64,000 nucleotides of DNA from Bretschneidera sinensis. Taxonomy: Eukaryota > Streptophyta > Magnoliopsida > Brassicales > Akaniaceae. Under the pieces are notes generated by a model. It saw only the letters and a program-made list of their open reading frames with translations, made no database searches and was not told where the DNA came from. Location: positions 109,092,088 through 109,156,087 of the forward strand of contig CM043702.1 in the NCBI GenBank assembly GCA_023935145.1, given 5' to 3'. Made by a program: the position numbers and the translations under genes. Numbering within the stretch: the stretch's first letter is position 1; each line of letters opens with the position of its first letter. Below, in pieces: positions 10,229-20,939 of this stretch.

Positions 10229-11640
10229 AATACCCCCAAACTTACATTTTACTAGTCCCTTAGCAAAACAAAATAAAAAAAATAAATGAAAAACAAAGAA
10301 CACAAAGATAAATCCATCATTCATGGTGTCCAAAAATTTAAGTAGCACACAAAACCATGATATTCACTCATGAACAAGCTTAAAATATAAACTCTTTTTC
10401 GCAATGAATAGAAATTTTAAAATCTAATTACTTATAAAAGGCAGGCTAAGGCATCACAAGTCTAACTCAGTGTAAAGTGAATTAGCATATAAAGATGAGA
10501 CTTCCAACTAACTTCAATGTGCAATGTGCAATGTCTCCATGTCTCAAGATTCACATAATTTCTCATCAGAATGAATAACGATGACATAGTTTTATTTTCT
10601 TCTCTATTTTATTATAAGGCTTTGCTATGCTTAGTTCCCTTAAGCTTTCTAATTGACCCATGTAGCGAGTATTGAGTCATTGACTCCAAAACCAGATGGT
10701 TTTAGGGCATTAGGTGTAAAGACACCCCTAAGGACTTACTAACTCGAGTAAAAAAGGCTACGAAACTAAACTGGTCTTAATACTACCAAGCAAAATTCCC
10801 ATCTTTTGATGTTAACACTCACTGCTTACTGAGGCAAGAGGTCCAGTTACTTAGCGAAAAGTTTTGCAATGATCATTATGAATAAAATTCCCACCTTTTG
10901 ACGTGAAAGCTCACTGCTTACTGAGGCAAGAGGTCCAGTCACTCAGTGGAAAGTTTATTAATGATCATCATGAGCATTTTTTCTCTTTTTTCATATTTTT
11001 ATTTTCTATGCCAAAGTGTTCATCCAACAAGTCATCCAGTTTCAATTAAGCCATAGAAACATACACATGAAAATCACATGTCATCCCTCACACAATTATG
11101 TGCTAATGTGCTCGTGTCAGATTAGATCAAACATGTGAATTCTTACATGCCTAAAGTAAGTAACTAAACTTTAAAACTCTATTATCAGATCTTGTGTTCA
11201 AAATTTTAAGCTCACTAATGAAATCACATCACAGCATTTGTTTAGATCAACCAAAATTTCAAAACAATCATGAACATGCATTTGTATTTTCAATAATATA
11301 AAAAAAAAACTTGGACAAAGTGTGTGTGAATGTGTCTCCCATACTCCCAAACTTAAAGTACACAGTGTCCCCAATGTGTGAATAACATGGAAAGAGCTGA
11401 CCTGGGAGATAGAGAACTAGCTGGACTAGCAAGGCTCATAGTATACCCCCAAACTTGAACTAAAGTACGCGTTGTCCCTGAAAAACAATTACCAAAGTAA
11501 TACTGGAAAACAAAAAATGCTAAAAATAAATAATAACAAGAAATATGAAAAACAAACAATAAAAGATATAATGTGGGTTGCCTCCCATGAGTGCTAAATT
11601 TAACGTCTTCAACCAAACTCACAACTTGCACAAGGGCCTG
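10229..11640 (-). other. 3' untranslated region of Z
   Basis: Conserved, block for block, with the region 60349-61606 of element X: a GGGAGGCAACCC block (11575-11586 on the minus strand), a T-rich tract with TTTTTCAGGGAC (11474-11486), AAGTTTGGGGGTATAC, a second TTGGGGACA block, and the segment CTTGCCTCAGTAAGCAGTGA. The last is tandemly duplicated here (about 10800-10965, period near 80 bp) but single in X. A frame at 11353-11631 translates part of it, but I regard it as non-coding. Confidence 0.75.
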
Positions 11641-12260
11641 GCGATCTTGCTAAAATCTTGGATAAATCGCCTGTAGAATTCTGCATTGCCCAGGAAAGAA
11701 CGAACCTGCTTCACCATACATGGGGGTGGAAGGTTGGAAATCAGATCTACCTTCGCTTTGTCGACCTCAATCCCCTGATGAGATATGACGTGCCCAAGTA
11801 CAATACCTTACTTTACCATAAAATGAAATTTCTACCAATTAAGCACCAGGTTCTTCTCTTCTTGAGCAGCAACCAAATCTAAAACTATAATAACAGGCAA
11901 AGACTCTACTGGACCTAAGAACTTATACTTAAGATTGTCCGGTAAAGGCTTAAGTTCCTTCTTGGGGGCTCAGGTGCTGCGGTCTCCTCCGTCTCACTGC
12001 TCTCTCGAGGAGCAGACTCCAAAATGGCATTCACTTGCTCAAGTAACTTATCAAATCCAAATCCTCTCCAAACTGAGCAAGGTATGCCTCCAAGAGGCCC
12101 TCAATGCTGGATTCATCCACAGTCTTCTCCGTCTCACTGCTCTCTCGAGGAGCAGACACCAAAATAGCATTTACTTGCTCAAGTAATTTATCCAAATCCA
12201 AAGCCTCTCCAAACTAAGCAAAGCATGCCTCCAAGGGGTCCTCAATGCTTGATTTATCCA
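11641..12260 (-). pseudogene. pol: Z: post-protease linker joined to an RT scrap
   Basis: Reading leftward, MVDKSSIEDPLEACFA and DLDKLLEQVNAILVSAPRES occur twice because of a 140-bp tandem duplication (12131 against 11991). Then follow LPDNLKYKFLGPVESLPVII and LVAAQEEK, which is where RT should begin. That is joined directly to NLVLNW, HFMVK and GIVLGHVIS, from the middle of a gypsy RT, and then to IEVDKAKVDLI. Several stops interrupt it. The join shows an internal deletion that removed the catalytic RT core. Confidence 0.8.
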
Positions 12261-12420
12261 CCATTTTTTATTTAATTTTTATTTTTTAAATTTTTTATAG
12301 GCAATTGCAAATAAAATAAAATAAAATTGCAAAAATAAAAATGAAACAAAAATGCTAACTAAACTAGTAGAAAAGTAAAATCAATTCAGACAAAAATTTA
12401 ATTTTCACAAACAAAACAAC

Positions 12421-12440
12421 TCCCTGGCAACGGCACCAAA
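12421..12440 (-). other. Primer-binding site of Z
   Basis: Read on the minus strand this is TTTGGTGCCGTTGCCAGGGA, the TGGCRCCGTTGCC type found in plant Athila/Tat elements, lying 4 bp inside the LTR end at 12445. Confidence 0.85.
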
Positions 12441-12444
12441 AACT

Positions 12445-13694
12445 TGTTATGAGTTTTAAATTACTCGCAAGCGCACGAGTCGTTTGCAATATAGTATGTG
12501 CAAGTGCGAGGTCGAATCCACAGGGAATTGCGTCGTGAAAATATATTGTTATCTAAACTAAACCTATTTTAACCTAGTTCCGAATTTTGAATTGTATTTT
12601 GCAAAGAATATAAACTAAACTAAATTGAGTTGAAAGAAATGATAAAAATACTAAGGTTTCTGAATCCACCCCACCAAAATAAAACATATATTTTCATGTT
12701 CTATATAAAAATAATCTATCAAATAATTCAATGAATCCACCATTATACAAATCACAACGAATATCCTAATTCAACCAAATCATTCAATGTATCCCTTTAG
12801 AATCACAATGGATATCCAATTTACTTTGGATGATCTACCGTATCCGGCAGATGAAACACAAAGAATATCCAATTTGAACAATTTAAACACAATCAATCAT
12901 AAGAATTTACTCAAACAATTGAAACAGAACATTAATACTAAAAATATCAAAATTGTACGAACATATCTAAAAATATTATGCCAAACAATGGCGAGGCTTC
13001 ATCTTCAACCTTAGATGAAGGTTCTAGCCTCTCATGATTATGAAACTAAAATTCACAATTAAAGTGCTAAACATAAAACTTTAAACTCAAAAGAAATAAA
13101 TTAAAAATGACTATACATTGAGAGAAATTCCACTCACAGCTGTTGTGCGGTGCTTCCCCCCTTGGTAGCAAAGCCTTAGAGATCCCCCAGATTGTTTGCA
13201 GATGTCCTCCAGATTGCACACCTTTTTGATGAAGTGAAATGGGGCTTTTATAGGGGAACTCTATGAGTGCAATGTGTTTCCAATCCGATGTGGGATGTGT
13301 GGATATAGAATTCGTTTCCAACAGATGTGAGATGTGGGATTAAGCCTTCACATGCCCTTCAAAACTTCTGCCCACGCTGAAATCCCGCACAACCTGACAT
13401 TTGTCTATTAAAACTGCCATAACTTTCTTTAGAAAAATCATATTTACGAGCCATAAAATTCCACATAAAATAGACATCCGGATCTTTCCAAGCATATATG
13501 GCTCATTCCCTGGTTCTTCCTAAATCAAAACAGTTTAATCCACAAAAATGACTTATCTGTACGGGCAATTCTGGCACTTTAGTAGAACTCATTTCCAAGT
13601 GCTTGTAAACCTGTAAAACAACTCAAAATAACAAATTCCTAAGCTAACAAATGTAAATTAAGGGGCTGAAATATGCAATATTTGGCACTCATCA
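12445..13694 (-). repeat. 5' LTR of Z (1250 bp)
   Basis: Starts TGTTATGAGTTTT on the plus strand and ends GGCACTCATCA. It is homologous along its length to 8781-10228 but has a single copy of the 185-bp block. Scattered substitutions between the two LTRs show that the insertion is not recent; the divergence was not computed. Confidence 0.93.
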
Positions 13695-13844
13695 TGTTCC
13701 TTAGAGATGGAGGAACGTTACCAGTGATCATTTCCAGTAAACTTAGTGCACCGCAAGAAGAAAAGCTTGTTCAGGTCCTTAAGGAGCTAAGACTGTTATT
13801 GGTTGGAGAAGGAAGCATTGAGTCGAGCCAACTACAATAAACAA
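13695..13844 (+). pseudogene. pol: gypsy element H: resumed frame, N-terminal RT edge
   Basis: The H frame continues after the Z insertion with LRDGGTLPVIISSKLSAPQE and then EKLVQVLKEL, the linker that precedes RT in Athila-type elements. It leaves family similarity after VLKEL and ends SSQLQ-stop. RT, RNase H and integrase are absent, so H carries its own internal deletion. Confidence 0.85.
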
Positions 13845-14450
13845 AGGCGCTGCTTGGAAGGCAACCCAAAAGGGAGTTCATTTTTTTTCTTCTTATTTTT
13901 GCATTTATATTTTGGTTATTTTTGCCTGTTTTTTGCATTTCACCTTATATTGGGGACAATGTAAGTTTTAAGTGTGGTGGAGGGGATTTAGGTTGTGTTT
14001 TAAATTTGTTTCTAAAAAAAAACTTTTTGCTTTTTTTTTTTGTGGTTTTCAATATTTTTGGTTGTGTATGACATGAGCAAGATTCAATTAAGCTTCAAAA
14101 ATTCATAACATGATTGAATAAGTAAACTTCCAACTTAGAATTAATTTAGTCTAGTTATTTTCCTTGAGAATGGTAGCGACTAAATTTAGTAGACAAAAGC
14201 TGGTGAGATTTTGAGCTTTTAGACTGACACATCCATATCAGTCTCACTATTTTCTTTCATGTAAGATATTCTTCCATAGATTTGTTTCTCTAGAACTTGC
14301 CTTGATTCTCTTCGAGGTCATATTGACACATGCATGCATGAACATGATTAAGGCCCTCTTTGTTATAAGCTACATAAGCCATATAACGTACCTTGTATTT
14401 AATTTTTTCCCATTTGTTGAACCCTTTTGAGCTTTATTGGTTTTTTTTTT
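13845..14450 (+). other. 3' untranslated region of H
   Basis: Contains GGAAGGCAACCCA (near 13856), a T-rich tract, TATTGGGGACAATGTAAG and GTGTGGTGGAGGGG, in the same order as in the 3' regions of X, Y and Z. No LTR follows; the sequence meets copia fragment A at about 14455. Confidence 0.65.
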
Positions 14451-14455
14451 TTCGT

Positions 14456-14659
14456 TTATTGTGAACCCACGTTATTTTTTTCGCATTTGTTGAATACTGG
14501 ATTCCAACACAAGTACAACGCACTTTGGCTATCCGAATACACCACCACCTGCTCTTTTAGGACCTTCAACTCTTCCAACAACCCTTTGCACCACATAGCC
14601 TCCTTTATAGCTTTCGTAGCCGCTATGTATTTAGCCTCGGTTGTTAAGAGTGCTACCAC
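14456..14659 (-). pseudogene. pol: Copia A RNase H fragment
   Basis: Contains LLTTEAKYIAATKAIKEAMW and VVVYSDSQSALYLC, the RNase H block of copia elements, including an active-site glutamate (TTEA) and aspartate (SDSQSA). The C-terminal third decays after FNKCEK. In A this joins RT at RYLKA, skipping the roughly 60-residue stretch that B has between them. Confidence 0.85.
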
Positions 14660-14662
14660 CAG

Positions 14663-15508
14663 CTACAACTGAGCTTTCAAGTACCTCAACAACCACTTCA
14701 TCCCAAGCCAAAGCTCATTTCCATGATTACTCACAAATCTGCTAAGAACACTAATTGCTTGAGAAATGTCAGGTCTAGTGCTTACCATCATAAACATGAC
14801 TAATCCAACCACACTAGAGTAAAGGACCTTTTCCATTTCCTTCTTCTCCTCATCCGTTCCAGGACATTGTTCGTTGGAGAACTTGAAATGACAAGCAAGG
14901 GGAATCTTCACTAGTTTACCATCTTCCATAGAAAACTTAGACAGTACATTTTCTAGGTAGGAAGACTGAAAAACCTTCAACTCGTTTCTCTCCCTTTCCC
15001 AAATTATACTCATCCCAGGGATCTTTTGTGTAAGGCCAAGATCCTTCCTCTCAAACTCCAAACTAAGTTGAGACTTCAACTTTTCTATTCTCTCCCTATT
15101 GTTCCTAACCAACAACATATCATCGACATAGATGAGGATAATCACCATTTCCTCCACCTTGTTTCCAGATGAGAAAGTTTCTGTGAAATCTATGCCTTTT
15201 TTTTGTGTGAACCCCTTCACCACCAGCCTAGCCTTATACCGGACTTTATCCTCTGGAGTGTTCCCTTCTTTGATCTTGTAAGTGCTCTTACAATCCACAA
15301 CTCTCTGTTTTCCTGGAATGTGCACCGATTCCCAAGAGTTGTTCTTCCTCAAAGAATCCATTTCCTCCTCCATAGCTAGCTTCCATCTTGACGAATCCTT
15401 ACATCCCATGGAATCAATATAAGTTTCTGGTTCACTTCTCCCTCCTTCTGAATAAGGAGCTGCTACATTAGCATATGCAAAACCATATCTCAAAGGTGGT
15501 CTGACCAT
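14663..15508 (-). pseudogene. pol: Copia A reverse transcriptase with in-frame core deletion
   Basis: An open frame of 281 codons. It has the pre-RT block (ETYIDSMGCKDSSRWKLAME), the first RT block (CKSTYKIKEGNTPEDKVRYK, KGFTQKKGIDFTETFS), then jumps to KVEEMVIILIYVDDMLLV with the catalytic YVDD, and continues to the connection segment (STRPDISQAISVLSRF). Compared with B, about 110 residues between FTETFS and KVEEM are missing, including the DVKTAFLHGELDE-like block with the first catalytic aspartate. The frame is kept, but the enzyme could not work. Confidence 0.9.
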
Positions 15509-15637
15509 CCTTCTTTCTCGGTCCCTTGTGAGCTGATAGTCATTCTGACTTACTGCATCAACCCCTTCTAGTTCAGCCTCCTCATGAGTGACTTGAGCTT
15601 GGCCTTCATCAATGGGCTCTACCTGGTCCGAACCCTC

Positions 15638-16155
15638 TTACCTTCCTTGCTCTACCTGAACAAAATTTTCCTTGATGCTATGCTCCACATAAACTGGGTT
15701 GGTTTGCCCACTATCCCCTGCAGAGTTAGTTTTCTCCAAATAGAGAAATAAATGCTCATTAAAAATGGCATCCCTACTTATTATGAGTTTAGATCCTTTT
15801 GGTTCTAAGGACCACAATCTATACCCCTTAACCCCTTCACCATATCCTAGAAACACACACTTTCTAGACCTTGGGCTAAGTTTATCATCCTTTTGATGTG
15901 CATACGCAGCACACCGAAAAGTCCTAAAGTTATTCAACTCAGGGGGTTTTCCACTCCACATCTCCTCGAGAGTCTTAAGGTCCACAACCCTAGAGGGTGA
16001 TCTATTAACCAAATACGCAGCAGTAGACACCACTTCCCCCCAAAAACATTTGGGTAATCCTAATCCTATAATCATGCACCTAATCTTTTTCATAAGGGTC
16101 TTATTCATCCTCTCAGCAACTCCATTTTGCTGAGGGGTTTTCACAACCGTTGTCA
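15638..16155 (-). pseudogene. pol: Copia A integrase C-terminal half
   Basis: Begins at VVKTPQQNGVAERMNKTL, which carries the third catalytic residue (Glu), then FWGEVVSTAAYLVNRSPSR, NNFRTFRCAAYAHQKDDKL and PRSRKCVFLGYGEGVKGYRL. The two catalytic aspartates lie upstream and are lost at the 16155 junction. A stop and frameshift separate it from the RT frame near 15640. Confidence 0.9.
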
Positions 16156-16326
16156 ACTAAATCAATTTCATCCAGTTGACTGAACATACCTTTAGTCAAC
16201 TGAATAATTGATTTTTTTTTAAAAATCTTTCAATTTCAGTCTCAGTTTAGTCGACTGAACCCTTGTTCTTAATTCCTATCCTCTAAACACTTTCCTAGCA
16301 TCCTCTCATTATTTTGTCTTTCCTAA

Positions 16327-17606
16327 ATGGCTGGAAGACTAAAGAGGTTAAAGAAAGTTTACTCAGAGGTAGATAACCCCACCTCACGTAAGAGGAAAGC
16401 CTCTCAACAAGAGAAAGGTAAAGGAAAAGTTGGAGAAGGTAGTAATCCTCTAAAGAACGATAATCATCCAACAAGAGAAGATCTTGATGCTACCTTCTTC
16501 AGGAACAAAGAAGCTAAAGAGAGGTATGATACTGTTATCCACCACCAAAAAATTCTTTCAGGTCGTTACATTGATTTTCCTTCACTTAGTTTTGGGAACT
16601 TTGATATGCAACCTTTTTTCGCTGCATTAAGATGGACCTATTTAGTAACCATCCATGAGGACTACTACCCCAGACTGATTCATTAGTTCTATGCCAACAT
16701 CAAATAATCCTCACTTTCCTCAACCTACTTCAAAAGCATTGTCATGGGTCAATAGATAGATATTAACTCTGACCTATTGAGGAAAGTGTTGAGACTCCTA
16801 GAAGGAGGTATGCATTGGGTTGATGATGGCTGGCCTGAAGATTTTGATTTTCAGAATGTCTGTAGGATTGTTAAAATCAATCCTAACTACGTGTACAAGA
16901 TTCAAATTTACAACACTTATTTTGACTTTCATCTTAGTTCTAGAGTATTGTATCTCATTATCAACTGGTGCATTAACCCCTAGAGCAGGAAACTGAGATA
17001 CCCCCTATAAGTTATACATTATCCTAATCTACTACCTGAAAACCGGTATAGTATACACCCCTGTCCTCTCATCATTGGAAATATGGTTGCTAGCTTAGAT
17101 TGTGATGGAAACAGGCTACCCTATGGGTTGGTAATTACCCTACTCCTCAAGGAACTGAAGGTTTCTCTTCTTGCAGCAGAAAAGATCTATTTCGATACAA
17201 TAGATTCGATAAATGAGTCCTCCCTAAAGAAGATGGGACGTCGAATGCATCAAGGCTTGATTTTTCCTAAGGCATGGAAAACCTTTACGATGACGATGAA
17301 GTTGATAAAGGAAAAGCACTGGATCAGGATGTTCCTAGGGGTGGTCAGTGTCGCACCAAAAATCAAGGACTCACCACTATTATTGGTTCACAAGACATCA
17401 ATCTCCAGCCTTTGGCGAGTTTACATGTTTCGATGAACCACATGCAAGAGGCAACTGATGTGAAGCTTGAAGATCTATGAGTTGGCATGGTTTCTATTTA
17501 TGACGACATGGCCAACTTTCATGTTGAAACCCAGGAATCCTTTGCTGAGCTTAGAGACCACTTGATTTGCTTCGGTCCTCCTCCTCTAGATGATTGGCAT
17601 CATTGA
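16327..17606 (+). pseudogene. Extra ORF of the SIRE-like element, putative plant transposon protein type
   Basis: The ATG at 16327 opens a Lys-rich, Gln-rich head (residues 1-50, NLS-like RKRKASQQEKGKGK). After that come FFRNKEAKERYD, SGRYIDFPSL, FAALRWTYLVTIHEDYYPRL and FYAN, and after in-frame stops DINSDLLRKVLRLLE, SSRVLYLIINWCINP, HPCPLIIGNMVASLD and RLPYGLVITLLLKEL. The pattern matches, from memory, the 'putative plant transposon protein' domain found downstream of pol in plant retrotransposons; its function is not known. Stops at about 16684, 16703, 16757 and 16981 are in one frame, and a frameshift near 17274 leads to an acidic tail ending at 17606. The same layout is seen in the extra ORF of X at 59182-60348. 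Confidence 0.65.
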
Positions 17607-18377
17607 TTCTTTTTATTTTTGTGTCGAAAACTCCTAAACTTCTTGCAAGTTACACTATCATGCATTTCTAAACTACTCTTTCATTTATTATACTTTGGAT
17701 ATTTTGCTAGGTTCATGGGAACCTTAGCTTTTTATTTATCTATAGATGTGTTTAGCTCATTAGTTCTTTTTTCTTGCTAAATGCTTAGTACCTGTAGTTT
17801 TTAGCATATATGTTATGTTTTTTTTAGTCTTTTTAGGAGGTCTTCCTGATTCTATTTTGAGCTCAGTTTTTGCATGCAAGTTCGTTTTAATACACTCTTT
17901 TTATCCATTAGGATAGAAGTGATTATTTAGCTATATATAGCAATCTCTAGTGCTTGTGGGCCCTTTTTCGACATTTCTACACGTTCTTGAGCTTTATAGT
18001 TATGTCCTTTATTTTTTCTTATTTTTTATATACATTACTTTGAATATTTGCCTATATTTTCTAAGCTTGTATCCTCTTCATCCCTTTTGTATTATTGACA
18101 AAAAGGGGAGAAAAAAGAGAAAAAAGATGAGAACAATGTATGTAGCACTGATTTATGGACAATGTATGCATAGTTTTTGGGGGAGCATTGCTCTGTATTT
18201 GCTAGAATTGCTTAGAAGTTTACACATATGCTTGGATTAGGATGCTTTCAAAAACTTACAGGTTTGTTTTATCTTAAAAACAGAGAAGACTCTGTCCGTT
18301 TTTATGCAAAAACCCAACACTTGGCGTTTAAAACTATTTTTTTCTCCTTGGTTTTGCCATAATAAAAAAGGGGGGAT
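17607..18377 (+). other. 3' untranslated region and polypurine tract of the SIRE-like element
   Basis: T-rich and non-coding, with GACAAAAAGGGGAGAAAAAA near 18098 and TTTGGGGGAGCATTGC near 18176. It ends in the polypurine tract AAAAAAGGGGGGAT just before the LTR at 18378. The frame at 17950-18240 is low-complexity chance. Confidence 0.65.
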
Positions 18378-20934
18378 TGTTGACCCTTATTTGATTTTAA
18401 TTATGAAAAAACGATGTTTTAATTGTGTTGATAGTTTTACCTAAGTGTTTTTAACTATATGTAAACATCCAACTCAAAGATAAAATGTTGTGCGATTATC
18501 TACCTAAATTAATGAGTAAATAATCGAACTTGTTTTACTTGCAAGTGCACAATGTCAACTTAGTAGTATAGTGTGCGAATGCAAGATCATCTCCACAGGG
18601 ATTGGTAAATTTTGATTTAGAATTAGTTTCGCAATAATAAAATAAAAATAAGAGAAATAAATATTGAGTTGAAATAATAAAGTTAAAGGCGTAGGGACTT
18701 GGTATCCACCACTAATCATGCTACCACAACAAAACAGTATGCCAATGCTTTACTCATGTCATGAATACCTAATGTTTGTCAACCTAAGGGCATAGTATAT
18801 ACTCTTTAAGCTATTGATCTCCCTAAGAAACGAGTTAGGCATGGTATCTACTCTAACTCTTTTCTCTCTCAAGGGATTCAACATGGTGTATACTGAGTTA
18901 TTCCTTAAGAGAGCATAGGATCTATGGAAATCGACAACCACACGGGACCTAAGGCATGGTATCTACTCCCGGTTTCCCATGTTGATTAACCCAAGAATCC
19001 AGCGTGGATATCTTTTGTTACTAATGTTAAACCTAGGACTCAGTCATCCAAATTGATTCAACTAACTAATCCATACCACATGCATACGTTGATCAAACAC
19101 ACACATATGAGGAATTTAAATAAAAATAGGTATTAATCAAGTTAGGCAACACAACGTAAATATCGCAAAGGCACCAATACTGAATTTATTTAGTAAACAT
19201 AATTAGGGCTTCAACCAAGCCCTTACTAAAAGTTTAAGTACACATAATAAAAATAAAGGAAAGAAGAAACTCGAGAGAAGAGTCGTCAATTCTCCTCCAC
19301 AGTTAATGATAATCGGAGTGAAAAGCCTTAAAGAAAAGAGAAAGCTTTAGCAACGGTAGGAGTTACTACTTATGCCAGCACCAGACGAGCTTACCAAAAC
19401 CTTATTCCGCAACAAGAAGAGTTTAACTTAGACAAGTTCATGATATGTAAACTAAAAGGAAGATATGCTCCTAAAAAAGAGAGATACTGTTTTTGTGTTT
19501 TACAAGTCTATTTATAGGGTTCTAAGGACACTTGGAAACCTTAATTTCCAAAACAGGTCTCTAACCCTACTTTCCAAAATAGGAACTGTTGTTTTTACTG
19601 TTCACTGTCGTACGTGTGCGCTTGATCGCAGTCTCTTGCACTCGAGCCCAGCCTTCTTCTTGTGTGCGAGTGCAGATTGCACTCAATCCTAGCTTAGGCA
19701 CTGGTGCGCTCGATTGCAGCTCCTCTGCGCTCGATCGCATTAAGCAACTGACAGATTTTTCAGATTTGCTCTTTGAGCTCCAAAATGCTTCATTTTCTCC
19801 AAGAACCTATAAAAAACCCATAAAACACAGAAAGGAAGTAAAATAGTATAAAATATGCACACTAAGAGTTTAACAAATGTAAATTAAAGGGCTTAAATAC
19901 GAATATTTAAGCACTTATCAATAAACACATTACAAGCCTAAGGAAGAAGAAATCACATTTGAAAGATACTAAAAAGAAGACCAAATAAGATCTGTAAATC
20001 TCTATTTACAAGTATTTAAATTTTCTTTATGGCTCATTTTTTAATAAAATGTTTGGAAAAAAAACATATTTGACTGAAAAAACCTTTGAAAACAAAAAAA
20101 TTATGGTTCAGGGTATTGAGTCGATTGAATGAAGGACGAAAAGTTTCCTTCATTCATTCAGTCGGTTGAATGAACCTTATAATCGACTGAATAAAATACC
20201 TGACACCAATTTAAATTTTAAATTGTCATTCATTTGACTGAAAAAACATCTAGTTGACTGAACAAACATCCAATCGACTGAACGTTCGAAAACAACGACA
20301 ATATTTCAAATCTGAAAGATTTGTTCAATGCATTTAATGCACCAAACCACTCCTAAATGGGATTATTTGAAGAGTAACGGATAATAAGTTTTTCTATTTA
20401 TAAAAACCTATCATAAATGAGAATTAGAACACATACAAGAGCATTAAAATCTTCATCTTTTCATTTGTTATCACTCAAAGCTTTCAAAATCCTTTATGAG
20501 CCATTCTTAAAAGCTTTGTACTTCTAAGAGAGATATATTATTCCTTGTAAGAGCATTAAATTCAAGTTTCTTTTGTCTTCCTTTTACAATCAATTTAAAT
20601 CATTATAAAGAGAAAGAGTTGGTGTGACTGTTAGAGAGTTTAGGCATTAAACACTTCCTCGTGGAATAGATTATTGTAAGGTTTGGGCAACACCCATGAA
20701 GTTTCTTGACTATTATTAGTGGATTACTTCAAGGAGGTTCCTTGAAGAGAGTGAACATGGGGTCGGAGTGATTCTGATATTGTCGAACCACTATAAACGG
20801 AGTTTGTATATTCTCTTCCTTTACTCTTTTAAATTTATTTGTTGTTTGATTAAATTATTATAATTTGTTTGATAAATATAAATTTTTTTTAAAACCCAAT
20901 TCACCTCCCTCTTGGGTTTGCACCTCGGTCTACA
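18378..20934 (+). repeat. 3' LTR of the SIRE-like element, split by a solo LTR
   Basis: The LTR is 18378-18485 plus 19921-20934, about 1.1 kb without the insertion. It starts TGTTGACCC and ends TCTACA. The second part has many copies of a GTCGACTGAA-like motif (20110-20290), the same motif that appears at 16170-16260. A TATA-like TATTTATAAAAACC lies near 20395. Confidence 0.75.
18486..19920 (-). repeat. Solo LTR of the X family (1435 bp)
   Basis: On the plus strand it starts TGTTGTGCGAT and ends AAGCACTTATCA, the reverse complement of the X LTRs at 44072 and 61607. ATAAA occurs on both sides (18480-18484 and 19921-19925), with one extra A on the left, as expected of a target duplication. It keeps a TATA-like box (CTATAAATAG, minus strand near 19510). 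No internal element sequence is present, so it is the product of LTR-LTR recombination. Confidence 0.9.
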
Positions 20935-20939
20935 CTTGA

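Larger units (their letters stand above)
8781..13694 (-). mobile_element. Element Z: internally deleted Athila-like LTR element nested in H
   Basis: Two LTRs in direct orientation (8781-10228 and 12445-13694) enclose about 2.2 kb. The exact 5-bp target duplication TGTTC lies at 8776-8780 and 13695-13699. Removing Z restores the H reading frame (LKYVF then LRDGG). Inside, in minus-strand order, come the primer site, a post-protease linker, a scrap of RT and an Athila-type 3' untranslated region. Gag, protease, most of RT, RNase H and integrase are gone, so it cannot move by itself. Confidence 0.93.
14455..16155 (-). mobile_element. Copia fragment A (same family as B), truncated at both ends
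   Basis: Reads leftward from integrase to RNase H with no LTR at either end. It is closely related to element B (34777-41272). Homology stops at CAACCGTT (about 16155) in the integrase and near 14455-14490 in RNase H. It lacks two internal pieces that B has. Confidence 0.88.
16156..20934 (+). mobile_element. SIRE/Maximus-like copia element, 3' end only
   Basis: From left to right: a non-coding lead with TTGACTGAA-type repeats, a broken extra ORF (16327-17606), a long 3' untranslated region, a polypurine tract, and an LTR starting TGTTGACCC at 18378 and ending GGTCTACA at 20934. The LTR is interrupted by a solo LTR. LTR start, polypurine tract and the CCCAATTCACCTCCCTCTTG block near the LTR end are typical of SIRE-type elements. 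No gag or pol remains in the window. Confidence 0.7.

Noticed and set aside
11353..11631. 92-codon frame in Z similar to 60335-60625 in X
   Set aside because: The similarity comes from a shared 3' untranslated region: DNA blocks are conserved, including non-coding parts, and the frames have no domain or suitable start.
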